55,099 bases of DNA from JANYCO01 sp035535995 (GTDB taxonomy: Bacteria > Bacteroidota > Bacteroidia > Cytophagales > Cytophagaceae), in assembly GCA_035535995.1 (NCBI GenBank), contig DATLOZ010000007.1, forward strand, positions 1 through 55,099, written 5' to 3'. The translations under genes and the position numbers were made by a program. Of this stretch, positions 1-9,154 are shown piece by piece (position 1 is the stretch's first letter; every line of letters starts with the position of its first letter). Under the pieces are notes generated by a model. The model was not told the DNA's origin. It saw nothing but the letters and a program-made list of their open reading frames with translations, and did no database searches.

Positions 1-268
1 GAACTACTGGCTTTGGTTCCTCCTTCTTCACTTCAGCCACTGGTGCTGGTGTTATCGGTTTTGGTTCTTCTTTCTTCACCACTGGTGCCGGAACTACTGG
101 CTTTGGTTCCTCCTTCTTCACTTCAGCCACTGGTGCTGGTGTTATCGGTTTTGGTTCCTCTTTCTTCACCACCGGTGCTGGCACTGCTGGCTTTGGCTCT
201 TCCTTCTTCACCTCGGCTACTACTGGCGCTGGCGTTACCGGTTTTGGTTCTTCTTTTTTGATTAGAGA
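1..268 (-). repeat. 90-bp tandem repeat encoding a KKEEPKP-rich tail
   Basis: Unit 1 (1-90) and unit 2 (91-180) differ at only a few bases, and a third, more diverged unit runs from 181 to about 268. Each unit encodes 30 residues made of two half-units that read roughly VKKEEPKPVVPAPV and KKEEPKPITPAPVAE. The repeat continues past the left edge, so the copy number is unknown. High DNA identity between units points to recent expansion by recombination or slippage in frame. Confidence 0.9.
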
Positions 269-2938
269 ATTTGGATTCGGTTCAGGTTTTGCGAAAGCAT
301 CCAGGAGATCTGAACTTACAGGAGTAGGTTTAAATTCCGGTTCACGGTTCGCGTCCTCTTCTTTCTTAATTACGTTCTCTACATAATTCTGACAGTTACC
401 CGAAAGTTCTGAATTGATCTTGGCCAACGACATTGGCTTACCCATTGAAAGAATTTTGAATTCTGTTCTTCTGTTTACCTGGTATTCCTCTTCAGTACAA
501 GCCACGCCGTTTTTACATTTATTGAGCGGCAAGGTTTCGCCATATCCTTTTCCGGAAATATTGGCTACGTTCACTCCTTTAGATTCTAAATATTTTTCTG
601 CTGACTTTGCGCGCTGGTCTGAGAGCGTTAGGTTCTTTGCATCGTCGCCGCGGCTATCGGTGTGGGCGCGGAGCTCGATCTTCATGTCCGGATATTTCTT
701 CATCACCGGAAGCAGCTTGTCCAGCTGAGCTGCGGACGCTGGTGTGATGTCTGATTTTCCGAGATCGTAATAAATATCATCCATTTTTACAACGTCGCCT
801 TTACAAAGCATTGCAAAGTCTGCCGGGATATCCTTGTTTGAATCAATGCCGACTGTAGAAACTACTGTAGAGTTGACACCACAATTATCTTTTATAGCAC
901 TGATCGCATAACAGCAGTTTTCTTTCAGCCGCATGCTGAAGGCACCACTGGCATCGCTATACATCTCATCCGTTTGGCCGGTGCAGTTGTTATAAATTTT
1001 AACTTTCACATTTACCATCGGCAATTTGTCGTCTTCACCGTATATATTTCCTTTTACATAAATGAAAATTTCTTTCGGTTCTAACTCAAATTTTATTTTG
1101 CAGGTATCACCTCTTCCAAGATCTGCCGTATTCAGATTTACCTTTTGCATATGGTATCCTTTGCGGTCTACAAAAAGAATATAATCTTTCCCCGGAGGTA
1201 ATTTCGGGAAAGAGAAGGTACCGGCCTGCGGTGTAAGCACACTATCCAATCCATTCTTCAGATCGCGCAGCACTACCTTCGCGCTGTCGAGCGGGGTGCC
1301 CGATCCTTTTTTTACTACAGATCCTACTACTGTAATAGTAGTGGCACCTACATAACGGAAACGATAGATATCATCGTCGTTGGCTCCTTTTCTACGGTTG
1401 GAGCTGAAATAACCGCTGGTAAAATCTTTGTTAGCAATAATTCCAAAATCATCTTTTTTCGAATTGATCGGGAAGCCAAGATTCACGGGCTTGCTGAAGA
1501 TGTTATCTTTTTCTCCGAAAATATTCAATTCCGTTTCGGAGAAATAAAGATCCAATCCTCCCATACCGCCCCATCCATCGGAAGAGAAATACAGGTTTCC
1601 ATTGTCGTCTACAAAAGGGAACATTTCATTTCCTTCCGTGTTAACATTTTTCCCGCAGTTGATCGGCGCCGACCAGTGGTCGCCCTCCCAGTTACAGACA
1701 TACACGTCAGATCCACCAAAGCCAATCGGCGCATCGGACACGAAGAATAATTTTTTATTGTCTTTACTGAGGCAAGGGTGACTGATCGAAAACTGGTCAT
1801 CGTCGAGCTCGATCTCTTTCACATAAGCGGTATCCGTTTCAGAAGTATTTCTATTGAACGTATTAAGACCGGTGAATTTTACGTAGTACTGAAATTTGTT
1901 GAATTTGATAGGCTTTGGTACTGTCCACGAATCGCCGTCTCTCTTGGAGCTGTATATTTTCAGCTTGCTGACCCCATCCTTGCTTTTTCTCAGCTTGCCT
2001 CCGTGGTAGCCATTTCTGGTAAAGACCATCGAGTCGAGGTCTTTGGAAAAACTGGTTGGGCCTTCGTGGTACTTGGAATTTATTCTTTTGTTGAAAGGCA
2101 CTACCAAATGCTTGGTCTCCTCGATCCATGCTTCGTCTTCTTGCAAAAAAGTATTTCCATAATAACCGAGTGTATAGGAATCATTACCCGAACTTTTTGT
2201 ATCCTCTGAGTGCCCACCTACTACGTGACCGGAAGAATCATAGTGAGCTGAAACATTGTCTTTGATCAACTCTGTATAATAGCGCTTGCCTTTGATCTGG
2301 CTGGTATCCGCGATGTAAAAAAGATTCAGGAAAGCCGATTGATCCCAGCCGTATACATACTTCACAGCGCCGCCCTGGCTTCTGGCGGAACAGAAAACAA
2401 GACCTTTCTTGTAATACATCGGACTAAAATCTGCTTGAGGAGAGTTGATGGAAAGGAATTCGATTTCCCAATTGGCAGAGTCTTTATAGAACCTTTTAAA
2501 ATTATTATAAGAATTTAAAAAACGTTTTCCGCGTGAATCAATCGCGAGAGCGTTGTCATATTTTTTATACCAGACTTTAGCCAAGTCATACTTTCCATTT
2601 TCAGCGAGCGCTTGTGCATAGTAAAGTTTGTTGAGCAAACCCACGCTGTCTTCCACTACCAATTGGGCATAGACTCTTTCTGAGTTCTTGGTGTCGTTGG
2701 ACATCCGGTAACAGGTAGCCAGTTTTTTCTTGGCTTCCAGGTTGTTCGGGTCTTTATGTAGAATTTCTTCGTAAAGAGGAATTGCTTCACCGTACAGAAA
2801 TTTGCTGTATTCTTTATTAGCAATCTCCATCTTCAGGTTTTGAATAACCTGTGCGTTGGAATTGAAGTTGATCAAAACAATCATCGCGAAAGCCGGGATC
2901 ATTGTGACCAATCTTGAGTAAGTAAAAAACCTGTTCAT
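1..2938 (-). CDS. OmpA-family protein with TPR, PD40 propeller and peptidoglycan-binding domain (PorE-like), 3' end outside window
   Basis: The reading frame is open through the left edge, so the C-terminus is missing; about 979 residues are visible. A signal peptide ends near SNA-Q (about residue 30). TPR-like helices follow (about 35-150), then PD40/WD40-like blades (about 180-480; motifs such as PFVDDNGNLYFSSDGWGG), two carboxypeptidase-regulatory-like beta folds (about 535-700), and an OmpA C-terminal domain (about 716-829, with ELRAHTDSRGDD and a closing NRRTEFKIL). This order matches PorE of the type IX secretion system, which anchors the machine to peptidoglycan, but Bacteroidota carry several paralogues with the same order, so PorE itself is not proven. 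After the OmpA domain there is a Lys/Glu/Pro-rich tail built from near-identical 30-residue units, which is not usual for PorE. It stands alone, with about 100 bp to the next gene. Confidence 0.85.
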   Translation of the reverse strand, partial: MNRFFTYSRLVTMIPAFAMIVLINFNSNAQVIQNLKMEIANKEYSKFLYGEAIPLYEEILHKDPNNLEAKKKLATCYRMSNDTKNSERVYAQLVVEDSVGLLNKLYYAQALAENGKYDLAKVWYKKYDNALAIDSRGKRFLNSYNNFKRFYKDSANWEIEFLSINSPQADFSPMYYKKGLVFCSARSQGGAVKYVYGWDQSAFLNLFYIADTSQIKGKRYYTELIKDNVSAHYDSSGHVVGGHSEDTKSSGNDSYTLGYYGNTFLQEDEAWIEETKHLVVPFNKRINSKYHEGPTSFSKDLDSMVFTRNGYHGGKLRKSKDGVSKLKIYSSKRDGDSWTVPKPIKFNKFQYYVKFTGLNTFNRNTSETDTAYVKEIELDDDQFSISHPCLSKDNKKLFFVSDAPIGFGGSDVYVCNWEGDHWSAPINCGKNVNTEGNEMFPFVDDNGNLYFSSDGWGGMGGLDLYFSETELNIFGEKDNIFSKPVNLGFPINSKKDDFGIIANKDFTSGYFSSNRRKGANDDDIYRFRYVGATTITVVGSVVKKGSGTPLDSAKVVLRDLKNGLDSVLTPQAGTFSFPKLPPGKDYILFVDRKGYHMQKVNLNTADLGRGDTCKIKFELEPKEIFIYVKGNIYGEDDKLPMVNVKVKIYNNCTGQTDEMYSDASGAFSMRLKENCCYAISAIKDNCGVNSTVVSTVGIDSNKDIPADFAMLCKGDVVKMDDIYYDLGKSDITPASAAQLDKLLPVMKKYPDMKIELRAHTDSRGDDAKNLTLSDQRAKSAEKYLESKGVNVANISGKGYGETLPLNKCKNGVACTEEEYQVNRRTEFKILSMGKPMSLAKINSELSGNCQNYVENVIKKEEDANREPEFKPTPVSSDLLDAFAKPEPNPNSLIKKEEPKPVTPAPVVAEVKKEEPKPAVPAPVVKKEEPKPITPAPVAEVKKEEPKPVVPAPVVKKEEPKPITPAPVAEVKKEEPKPVV

Positions 2939-3039
2939 AAAAACCTGTTGCGTTTTGTAGCCCTTAGTATACGTGTTGATCTTACTTATTGTTGAGAATA
3001 TGTAAGGATAAATGTTAATATAGGTATTTTTGTACTTAT

Positions 3040-4437
3040 TTAGAAAATTTTGCCTGGGTTAAGAATGCCTTTAGGATCAAAAACCTTCTTTATTTCCCGC
3101 ATGAGCTGTATTTGTTTTTCTCCTAAAGCAATATCAATATACGGTTTTTGAACATAACCAATACCATGTTCCCCGGAAATTGTGCCTCCCAGCTGTACCG
3201 TCAGCTGGAACAATTCACGGATACCTTCGGGTACCTTTTGCAGCCAGTCTTCCTCCGACTGATCTTTTTTAAGTACAAAAATATGGAGGTTTCCATCGCC
3301 TGCATGTCCGAAACAAACAGTATTGAAATTATAGCGTTTGCCAATCTCTTTGATGCCTGTGATCAGCTCGGGCAGATGCGCGCGAGGCACTACGGTGTCT
3401 TCTTCTTTGTAAACAGAATTTGCTTTCACTGCATGCGCCACATTACGACGTAGTTTCCACAGGTCTTGTTTTTGCTGGGCTGTGTCACCCAGGAGCGGCT
3501 CTTCAATATCGAATGCAGAAACTACTTCGTAGATCTTCTCGGCATCGCGCTGAAGCTGCTCCAGATCGTTGCCATCTACTTCCACTAAAAGGTGCGCTTC
3601 AATATCACTGGCTACCGTGAGTCCTATTCCCAAGTATTCGGCCGACCAGAGGATCGCGTCGCGCTCCATGAATTCGAGCGCGGAAGGGGTGATGCCCGAA
3701 AGCAGGATCGCATTTACTGCCTCACATGCCTGGCGTGCAGAGCGGAAAGGGATCAGCATTACGATATCATATTTTGGCAATGGGATCAACCGCAGTACAG
3801 CTTTGGTGACGATGCCCAGCGTGCCTTCGCTGCCGATCATCAGTTGTGTAAGATTGTAGCCTGTGGCATTTTTGAGTACGTTGGCGCCCGTCCAGATGAT
3901 CTCTCCGGTAGGAAGCACCACTTGGAGATTCAACACATAATCTTTGGTCACGCCATATTTCACTGCTTTCGGGCCTCCGGAAGATTCGGCGAAATTTCCT
4001 CCAAGGAAACAGCTACCGCGACTTGAAGGATCAGGCGGATAGAAGAGTCCTTTTTTTGCTACTGTCTCCTGAAATACTTGTGTGATCACGCCTGTCTCCA
4101 CAGTAGCCTGGAAATTTTTTTCATCGATCTCGATAATTTTATTGAACCTTTCCATCGAAAGTACGATTCCTTTATGAATAGGAAGTGCACCTCCGCTAAG
4201 TCCAGTGCCGGCTCCACGTGGTGTAAGCGGAATTGTATGTTCGTTGCAAAGTTGTACGATCTTGCTGATTTCCTCAACTGTGGCAGGCTTTACCACAATA
4301 TCAGGAAAAAAACGAAAGTCTTCTGTTTCGTCGTGCGAATATTGTTCGAGTGATTCTTGGTCTGTCAACACATATTTTTCACCTAACCATTGCTTGAGTT
4401 GACTTAGCACCGAATCAATAATTGTACTTTGAATCAT
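3040..4437 (-). CDS. FAD-linked oxidase, glycolate/D-lactate dehydrogenase (GlcD) family
   Basis: Predicted flavoenzyme of the GlcD/VAO family that oxidises a 2-hydroxy acid such as glycolate or D-lactate to the 2-oxo acid. The 465 residues fit the family. The FAD_binding_4 domain covers about 40-220 and holds the pyrophosphate loop PRGAGTGLSGG (73-83) and GSEGTLGIVTKAVLRL (about 200). The C-terminal FAD-oxidase domain carries HAGDGNLH (about 375) and SGEHGIG (about 421), the usual catalytic and flavin-contact motifs. It is monocistronic; no GlcE/GlcF partner or iron-sulfur subunit is adjacent, so the electron acceptor and exact substrate are open. No signal peptide, so cytoplasmic or membrane-peripheral. 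Confidence 0.9.
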   Translation of the reverse strand: MIQSTIIDSVLSQLKQWLGEKYVLTDQESLEQYSHDETEDFRFFPDIVVKPATVEEISKIVQLCNEHTIPLTPRGAGTGLSGGALPIHKGIVLSMERFNKIIEIDEKNFQATVETGVITQVFQETVAKKGLFYPPDPSSRGSCFLGGNFAESSGGPKAVKYGVTKDYVLNLQVVLPTGEIIWTGANVLKNATGYNLTQLMIGSEGTLGIVTKAVLRLIPLPKYDIVMLIPFRSARQACEAVNAILLSGITPSALEFMERDAILWSAEYLGIGLTVASDIEAHLLVEVDGNDLEQLQRDAEKIYEVVSAFDIEEPLLGDTAQQKQDLWKLRRNVAHAVKANSVYKEEDTVVPRAHLPELITGIKEIGKRYNFNTVCFGHAGDGNLHIFVLKKDQSEEDWLQKVPEGIRELFQLTVQLGGTISGEHGIGYVQKPYIDIALGEKQIQLMREIKKVFDPKGILNPGKIF

Positions 4438-4544
4438 TAGAATAGCATTTTAAAACGCCAAGTTAAAAAATATCAGGCCTTTTTGCCTATTTATTTTGGG
4501 CGAACTCTGAGAATACGTAATTTTGAACATTGATTATCTGCTTT

Positions 4545-4615
4545 CAAAACCTATAAGGTTTTATGAAAAAACCTCACACCATAAAATATACATTTAGCAA
4601 AACCTTATAGGTTTG
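4545..4615. repeat. Inverted repeat, AAACCTATAAGGTTTT family (family E)
   Basis: The left arm reads AAACCTATAAGGTTTTA and the right arm AAAACCTTATAGGTTTG, separated by about 35 AT-rich bases. Each arm is nearly palindromic on its own. It lies in the 227-bp divergent spacer between the GlcD-type gene and the small gene at 4665. Only one copy is visible in this window. Confidence 0.7.
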
Positions 4616-4664
4616 ACAATAGCATTGTTTACCAAAATTTAAATCCGAATTCACAAACCAACAT

Positions 4665-4907
4665 ATGCGCACCGTAGCAGAAATACCTCACAGCGATTTT
4701 AAGATCACCGTTTTTGCGTGGAATAATAAATACGTAATCAAACTTGAAAAAGGAAATTTCGAACAAACATACAAAGTAAGCGAAATGGACACCAACGGCG
4801 ACAGCGATATTCATGCGCTGATCCAAGACGAAGCCTTTATTCTTGCAGCCAAGGAACGTTTCATCAACATGAACAAACACTTGAATGAGGCATTAAACAG
4901 GCTTTAG
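4665..4907 (+). CDS. Small conserved hypothetical protein, 80 residues
   Basis: I do not recognise a named family. The 80-residue protein is acidic to neutral, with no signal peptide or membrane segment. The first half (about 10-45) alternates as beta strands (FKITVFAWNNKYVIKLE), and the second half is helical, ending in KERFINMNKHLNEALNRL. The coding potential is convincing because it fills a spacer between two oppositely oriented genes, starts with ATG, and has a soluble, folded-looking composition. It is convergent with the beta-CASP nuclease gene downstream, from which it is separated by a family A hairpin. No function is proposed. Confidence 0.65.
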   Translation: MRTVAEIPHSDFKITVFAWNNKYVIKLEKGNFEQTYKVSEMDTNGDSDIHALIQDEAFILAAKERFINMNKHLNEALNRL

Positions 4908-4908
4908 A

Positions 4909-4980
4909 AATTATGAATTGTGAATGTTGAGTTATGAATTAAAATCATGTTTGACAACTCAACATTCATAATTTTTCATA
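4909..4980. repeat. Family A heptad inverted repeat between convergent genes
   Basis: The left side is a run of 7-bp words (TTATGAA, TTGTGAA, TGTTGAG, TTATGAA). The right side carries the reverse complement, with a core stem of 13 bp (TGAATGTTGAGTT with AACTCAACATTCA) and imperfect outer pairing. It fills almost the whole 73-bp space between two converging genes, so it could serve as a two-way terminator here. Confidence 0.85.
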
Positions 4981-6378
4981 TTACTCTAATTCAAATATTT
5001 GTCCTTTCTCCGGAATCTCACACTGCTCATACCCTTCGTGCGCAAGGTTTTTAGAAAAATCGATCATGCTTTGATGTTCGCCATGCACTAAAAATATTTT
5101 TTTCAATTTGTTTTTGTCCTGCTGCGCTACAAACCCCAGAAGTTCTTCTTTTCCTGCGTGCCCGCTGTAGATATCGGTGCGCTCTATCTGGGCTGTGATT
5201 GGAATATCCTTTCCTCCTATTCTCAAATATTTGCCGCCATTCATAAGTGTATACCCCGGTGTGCCTTCGGCTGCATAGCCGATCATAAGAAAGGTGCAGT
5301 ATGGATTGTTCAGATTTTTCTTCACATGCATTTCCATTCGTCCTCCCGTAAGCATACCAGAAGCAGAAATAATAATGCATGGTTCGTAGTAGTTGGTTAT
5401 AGCGCGGCTTTCTTTGAAATTGGCAACGTAGGTCAGGTTTTCAAAATCGAACAATGTTTGGTGTTCAGCGAAAATCGCTTTTGCTTCTTCATTAAGCAAG
5501 CTGTTAAACTCTTCATAAATTCTTGAGCTTACTTCTGCCATAGGGCTATCGGTAAATATTTTGATCCTTGGCAGTCTTCCCTGCAAGTGAAGTTTGTGCA
5601 GTGTAAAAAGAATCGACTGCGTACGTCCCACGCTGAATGCGGGAATGATGAGGCGACCCGCTTTTTGCACGCAAGTTTCCATGATGACCCGTTCGATGAC
5701 ATCCTCCGGATTTCCTTTTTCCTGGTGACTTCTATTGCCATAAGTAGTTTCGCAGACAAGATAGTCAACCTGCGGCACAGGCGATGGGTCCGGAAGCAAG
5801 GGATAATTTTTTCTTCCAATATCGCCGGAGAAAAGAATTGTTTTCAGTTTTCCATTTTCCTCTACTTCTATGAGAATATTGGCAGCGCCTAATAAATGTC
5901 CGGCAGGAATGAATGTGATCCAAATATGATCGTGAATTTGGAAACGTTTGTGAAAACCGATCGTCACAAAACGTTGCATGGTGTCTTCCACTTCTTTCAG
6001 CGAAAGGATTTCGATCTCTTCTTCGCGGTGAGCATATCGATAGGCACGGTTTACAAGACGTTTTAATTTTTTGGAAGAAAGCGAAGCGCTGTCGTTGAGC
6101 AACAGTTGCGCCAGACCAAAGGTAGGCGTGGTGCAGAGGATTTGCCCGTTATAACCATTCTTGATCAACTGTGGTAAACGGCCTGTATGATCGATGTGGG
6201 CATGTGTGAGGAGCACAACATCCAGGGAGGTGCAATCGAAAGGAAATGTACTCTGAGATTCGGCGTTGCGCGACATATCAGCCCCACAGTCTACCAGGAT
6301 CTTGTAGCCATCGTCTGTTTCAAGCAGGTACATACTCCCGGATACTTGTCTTGCGGCCCCCCAAAAACTCAGCTTCAT
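4981..6378 (-). CDS. Metallo-beta-lactamase fold, beta-CASP and RMMBL ribonuclease-like protein
   Basis: A member of the beta-CASP metallo-hydrolases that process RNA (relatives of CPSF73 and RNase J-like enzymes). The 465 residues begin with FWGAARQVSGSMYLLE, typical of the family. The zinc motif HAHIDH lies at 59-64, and further metal ligands are in AGHLLGA (about 160) and SGDIGR (about 185). The beta-CASP insert includes SASGMLTGGRMEMH (about 340). The RMMBL tail contains YSGHAGKEEL (about 405) and LVHGEHQSM (about 430). All the metal-binding motifs appear intact, so it is probably active. It stands alone, between a family A repeat on each side. Endonuclease versus exonuclease activity cannot be told from sequence alone. 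Confidence 0.9.
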   Translation of the reverse strand: MKLSFWGAARQVSGSMYLLETDDGYKILVDCGADMSRNAESQSTFPFDCTSLDVVLLTHAHIDHTGRLPQLIKNGYNGQILCTTPTFGLAQLLLNDSASLSSKKLKRLVNRAYRYAHREEEIEILSLKEVEDTMQRFVTIGFHKRFQIHDHIWITFIPAGHLLGAANILIEVEENGKLKTILFSGDIGRKNYPLLPDPSPVPQVDYLVCETTYGNRSHQEKGNPEDVIERVIMETCVQKAGRLIIPAFSVGRTQSILFTLHKLHLQGRLPRIKIFTDSPMAEVSSRIYEEFNSLLNEEAKAIFAEHQTLFDFENLTYVANFKESRAITNYYEPCIIISASGMLTGGRMEMHVKKNLNNPYCTFLMIGYAAEGTPGYTLMNGGKYLRIGGKDIPITAQIERTDIYSGHAGKEELLGFVAQQDKNKLKKIFLVHGEHQSMIDFSKNLAHEGYEQCEIPEKGQIFELE

Positions 6379-6437
6379 TCTTTTTTGAAAAACGTTTATT
6401 TGTGATAAGTTTTACTTTATTTTGTCAAAGTAAATAA

Positions 6438-6538
6438 ATTATGAGTTATGAATGTTGAATTATGAGTTAATAAGTTTTATAAACTGACAATCCTTCATTC
6501 CATTCATAGTTCATAGCTCAACATTCATAACTTATAAC
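6438..6538. repeat. Family A heptad inverted repeat in a divergent spacer
   Basis: The left arm has words TTATGAG, TTATGAA, TGTTGAA, TTATGAG; the right arm, starting near 6500, is the approximate reverse complement (core GAATGTTGA / TCAACATTC). The loop is about 35 bp. The element ends only two bases before the purN start codon, so it must overlap the purN promoter or 5' leader. Confidence 0.8.
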
Positions 6539-6540
6539 AC

Positions 6541-7122
6541 ATGCAAACGAAGATAGCCATCTTTTGTTCCGGCTCCGGCTCTAATGCGCAGAAAATAATC
6601 GAATATTTTCAAGGTAATAAAAATATAGAAGTAGCCGTACTCATGGCCAACAAACCCGATGCCTATGCGCTCGAGCGTGCTAAGAAGCTAAACATTCCTA
6701 CCTGGACATTCAACCGCGAAGAATATAATTCTGGAAAGGTGTTGGAAGAGTTAAAAAAGCGAAACATTGACTGGATAATCCTGGCGGGTTTTCTGTGGCT
6801 GGTTCCGGAGCATTTGGTACAAGCCTATCCCCACAAGATCCTCAACATCCATCCGGCTTTGCTCCCTAAATTTGGCGGAAAAGGAATGTACGGCATGAAC
6901 GTACACAACGCTGTAGTAGCCAACAAAGAAAAAGAATCCGGAATTACGATCCATTACGTAAACAAACATTACGACGAAGGAAATATTCTCTTTCAGGCTT
7001 CCTGTGCCGTAAGTCCTACCGATACTGCGGATGATGTAGCGAAGAAAGTGCAGGTGCTGGAGCATGAGCATTTTCCGAAGATGATAGAGAAAGCTATTCT
7101 GAACCTTGATTCTCAGGATTAG
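6541..7122 (+). CDS. purN: Phosphoribosylglycinamide formyltransferase (PurN)
   Basis: Third step of de novo purine synthesis: transfers a formyl group from 10-formyltetrahydrofolate to GAR. It has 193 residues, close to the usual 190-210. The phosphate-binding loop CSGSGSN is at 9-15. The catalytic triad is present: Asn102 and His104 in NIHPALLP, and Asp145 in HYDEGNIL. The gene is alone; other pur genes are not nearby, which is common in Bacteroidota. The last six codons and the TAG stop lie inside a family B repeat (from 7101), so the C-terminal residues NLDSQD are encoded by repeat DNA. The ATG start sits directly after a family A repeat. Confidence 0.95.
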   Translation: MQTKIAIFCSGSGSNAQKIIEYFQGNKNIEVAVLMANKPDAYALERAKKLNIPTWTFNREEYNSGKVLEELKKRNIDWIILAGFLWLVPEHLVQAYPHKILNIHPALLPKFGGKGMYGMNVHNAVVANKEKESGITIHYVNKHYDEGNILFQASCAVSPTDTADDVAKKVQVLEHEHFPKMIEKAILNLDSQD

Positions 7123-7367
7123 AAGATTTACTTGATTTTTATTTGCAAGATTTATTTTCCGTTGTCATTCAGAAGGAATATGTTGGTTGGCGGATGATTA
7201 GAAATTCCAAACGTTGACATCAAAAGGCCAGTAGAAATTCCGTAAAGAAAGTATCAAACGTTAGTGCAGATTCTACTCCATTGGCTGCGGATCACTCTGA
7301 AAGACAACTCTTACTTAATCAAGAAATTAAAATCAAGTAAATCTTCTAATCCTGAGAATCAAGGTTC
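7101..7367. repeat. Family B inverted repeat, 38-bp perfect arms around about 190 bp
   Basis: The left arm 7101-7138 (begins GAACCTTGATTCTCAGG) and the right arm 7330-7367 are exact reverse complements over 38 bp. Outside the perfect arms, the right-hand copy continues inward with sequence that matches the single copy at 12050, including AAGTAAGAGTTGTC. The structure is thus two copies of one element facing each other. The purN stop codon lies inside the left arm, and the stop codon of the ABC exporter overlaps the right end. The spacer holds no gene that I can support. Confidence 0.9.
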
Positions 7368-9123
7368 AAAACTTATATTGCATTTCATACAAATGCGCAT
7401 AATACCCATTCTGCTGCAGCAGTGATTCGTGGGTACCGGATTCTTTGATCTCTCCTTTATCAAGCACTAAGATCTGATCGGCTTTCTGGATGGTGGAAAG
7501 GCGGTGAGCAATGACGATGGAAGTTCTTCCCGCCATTAATTTATTGATCGCTTCCTGGATCAAGGTTTCTGTTTCACTGTCGATGGAAGCAGTAGCCTCG
7601 TCGAGTACGATGATGCGTGGATCGTAGACAAGCGTGCGGATGAAAGAAATAAGTTGACGCTGACCGACGGAAAGCGTATTGCCTCGTTCCATCACATTGT
7701 ACTCTAATCCGCCCGGAAGTTTTTCTATAAATTTGCGCGCACCTACTAAGTCGATGGCTTCCCAGATCTTTTCGTCCGAAATGGTAGAATTGTTCAACGT
7801 GATATTATTTCTGATCGAATCGGAAAAAAGAAATACATCCTGTAACACCACTCCTATCTGCGTTCTCAGATGATCTACGTTAAATTTCCGGATGTCTTTT
7901 CCATCGATACAGATCACTCCTTTATTGATCTCATAAAATCGGCTGAGCAAGTTGATCACTGAAGATTTTCCCGCGCCTGTAGCGCCCACCAATGCGATCG
8001 TGCCACCGTGTTTCACTTCAAAGCTGACGTCTTTCAACACATAGGCTTCCTCGTTGTAGGCAAACCACACATGTTCAAATTTCACATCGCCTCGGATGGT
8101 TTCTTTAGGAGCGTCTACTACCGGGCTAAGATCTTCTTTGTTGTCAAGAATGCGGAAAATCCGATCGCTGCTGACGATGCTCATCTGGATCGTGTTGAAC
8201 CGGTCGGCGATCATACGAATCGGGCGGAAGAACATGGAGATGAACATGATGAAGGATGTGAGCGTCCCTACGGTAGTAATATCTTTCAACGCCGACTGTG
8301 CGCCATACCATACCAGCAGTGCGGTGCTCAGCGAGGCGATAAATTCTGCCACTGGAAAATAAACAGAATAATAAAGCACGGATTTCAAATTGGCATTACG
8401 ATGCTCTTTGTTGATCTTTACAAATTTATCATACTCTCTTTGCTCGCTGTTGAATACTTGTACAATGCTCATCCCGGTGATATGTTCCTGTACAAACGAA
8501 TTGAGATTGGCAACGGCAGTGCGCACCTGGTTAAAAGAAGTTTTTACTTTTTCTTTAAATACATAAGTGCTCAACAACAGCAATGGCAAGGCGCCCAGTG
8601 AATACAAGGCAAGCAGCCAATTTTCATAAAACATGATCCCAAGAATTGCAGCGATTAGCAGTAAATCGCTGACGATGCCAGAGAGCCCCTCACTGAAAAT
8701 ATTGGAAAGACTTTCAATATCGGAAACGTTGCGCGTCACTAATCTTCCGATCGGTGTCTGATCAAAATATTTTAAACGGAATTTCATCAGGTGTTTGTAC
8801 AGCTGCATACGGATGTCTTTGATTACCGTCTGCCCGATCCAGCCGGAGAGATAGGTGTTCAGATAGTTCACCAGGCCATGTACAATCTGCAATCCTACTA
8901 AGAGAGTCACCATCTGATACAATCCTGGCAGGTTGCCATGCACGATATAATTATCAATCGCTTCCTTGATCACAAGTGGCTTAGCGATGGAGAGAATGGC
9001 GGAGAGGATGGTGAGAACAGTAAGAAAATAAAATCTCGACCGGTACGGACGAGCATATACCATGAGCCTTCTGATCACTTTTACATCAAAGACATTTCCA
9101 CTGATTTTTGATTCTTTCTCCAC
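7366..9123 (-). CDS. ABC exporter, fused membrane and ATPase domains (MsbA/LmrA type)
   Basis: Half-size exporter that works as a homodimer or heterodimer in the inner membrane; the substrate is unknown (lipid, peptide or drug). From the GTG start used here it has 585 residues: six transmembrane helices in about 30-310, then an ATPase domain with Walker A GATGAGKSS (about 383), signature LSVGQRQL (about 485), Walker B IIVLDEA (about 506) and the switch histidine in IVIAHRLS (about 539). The frame stays open upstream to an ATG at 9258, but those extra 45 codons translate a family C repeat (KDAGYQIK, YLASGIWYP) and overlap the end of the upstream gene, so I prefer the GTG at 9123, just before the conserved KISGNVF. 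It follows an O-antigen ligase-like gene on the same strand. Confidence 0.9.
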   Translation of the reverse strand: MEKESKISGNVFDVKVIRRLMVYARPYRSRFYFLTVLTILSAILSIAKPLVIKEAIDNYIVHGNLPGLYQMVTLLVGLQIVHGLVNYLNTYLSGWIGQTVIKDIRMQLYKHLMKFRLKYFDQTPIGRLVTRNVSDIESLSNIFSEGLSGIVSDLLLIAAILGIMFYENWLLALYSLGALPLLLLSTYVFKEKVKTSFNQVRTAVANLNSFVQEHITGMSIVQVFNSEQREYDKFVKINKEHRNANLKSVLYYSVYFPVAEFIASLSTALLVWYGAQSALKDITTVGTLTSFIMFISMFFRPIRMIADRFNTIQMSIVSSDRIFRILDNKEDLSPVVDAPKETIRGDVKFEHVWFAYNEEAYVLKDVSFEVKHGGTIALVGATGAGKSSVINLLSRFYEINKGVICIDGKDIRKFNVDHLRTQIGVVLQDVFLFSDSIRNNITLNNSTISDEKIWEAIDLVGARKFIEKLPGGLEYNVMERGNTLSVGQRQLISFIRTLVYDPRIIVLDEATASIDSETETLIQEAINKLMAGRTSIVIAHRLSTIQKADQILVLDKGEIKESGTHESLLQQNGYYAHLYEMQYKF

Positions 9124-9154
9124 GCGATGTTTAAAATTAATGTGTGTTATGATT

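Noticed and set aside
13..261. Small plus-strand frame rich in Leu, Val, Pro and Ser at the left edge
   Set aside because: It is the complement of the KKEEPKP tandem repeat of the OmpA-family gene, not a gene.
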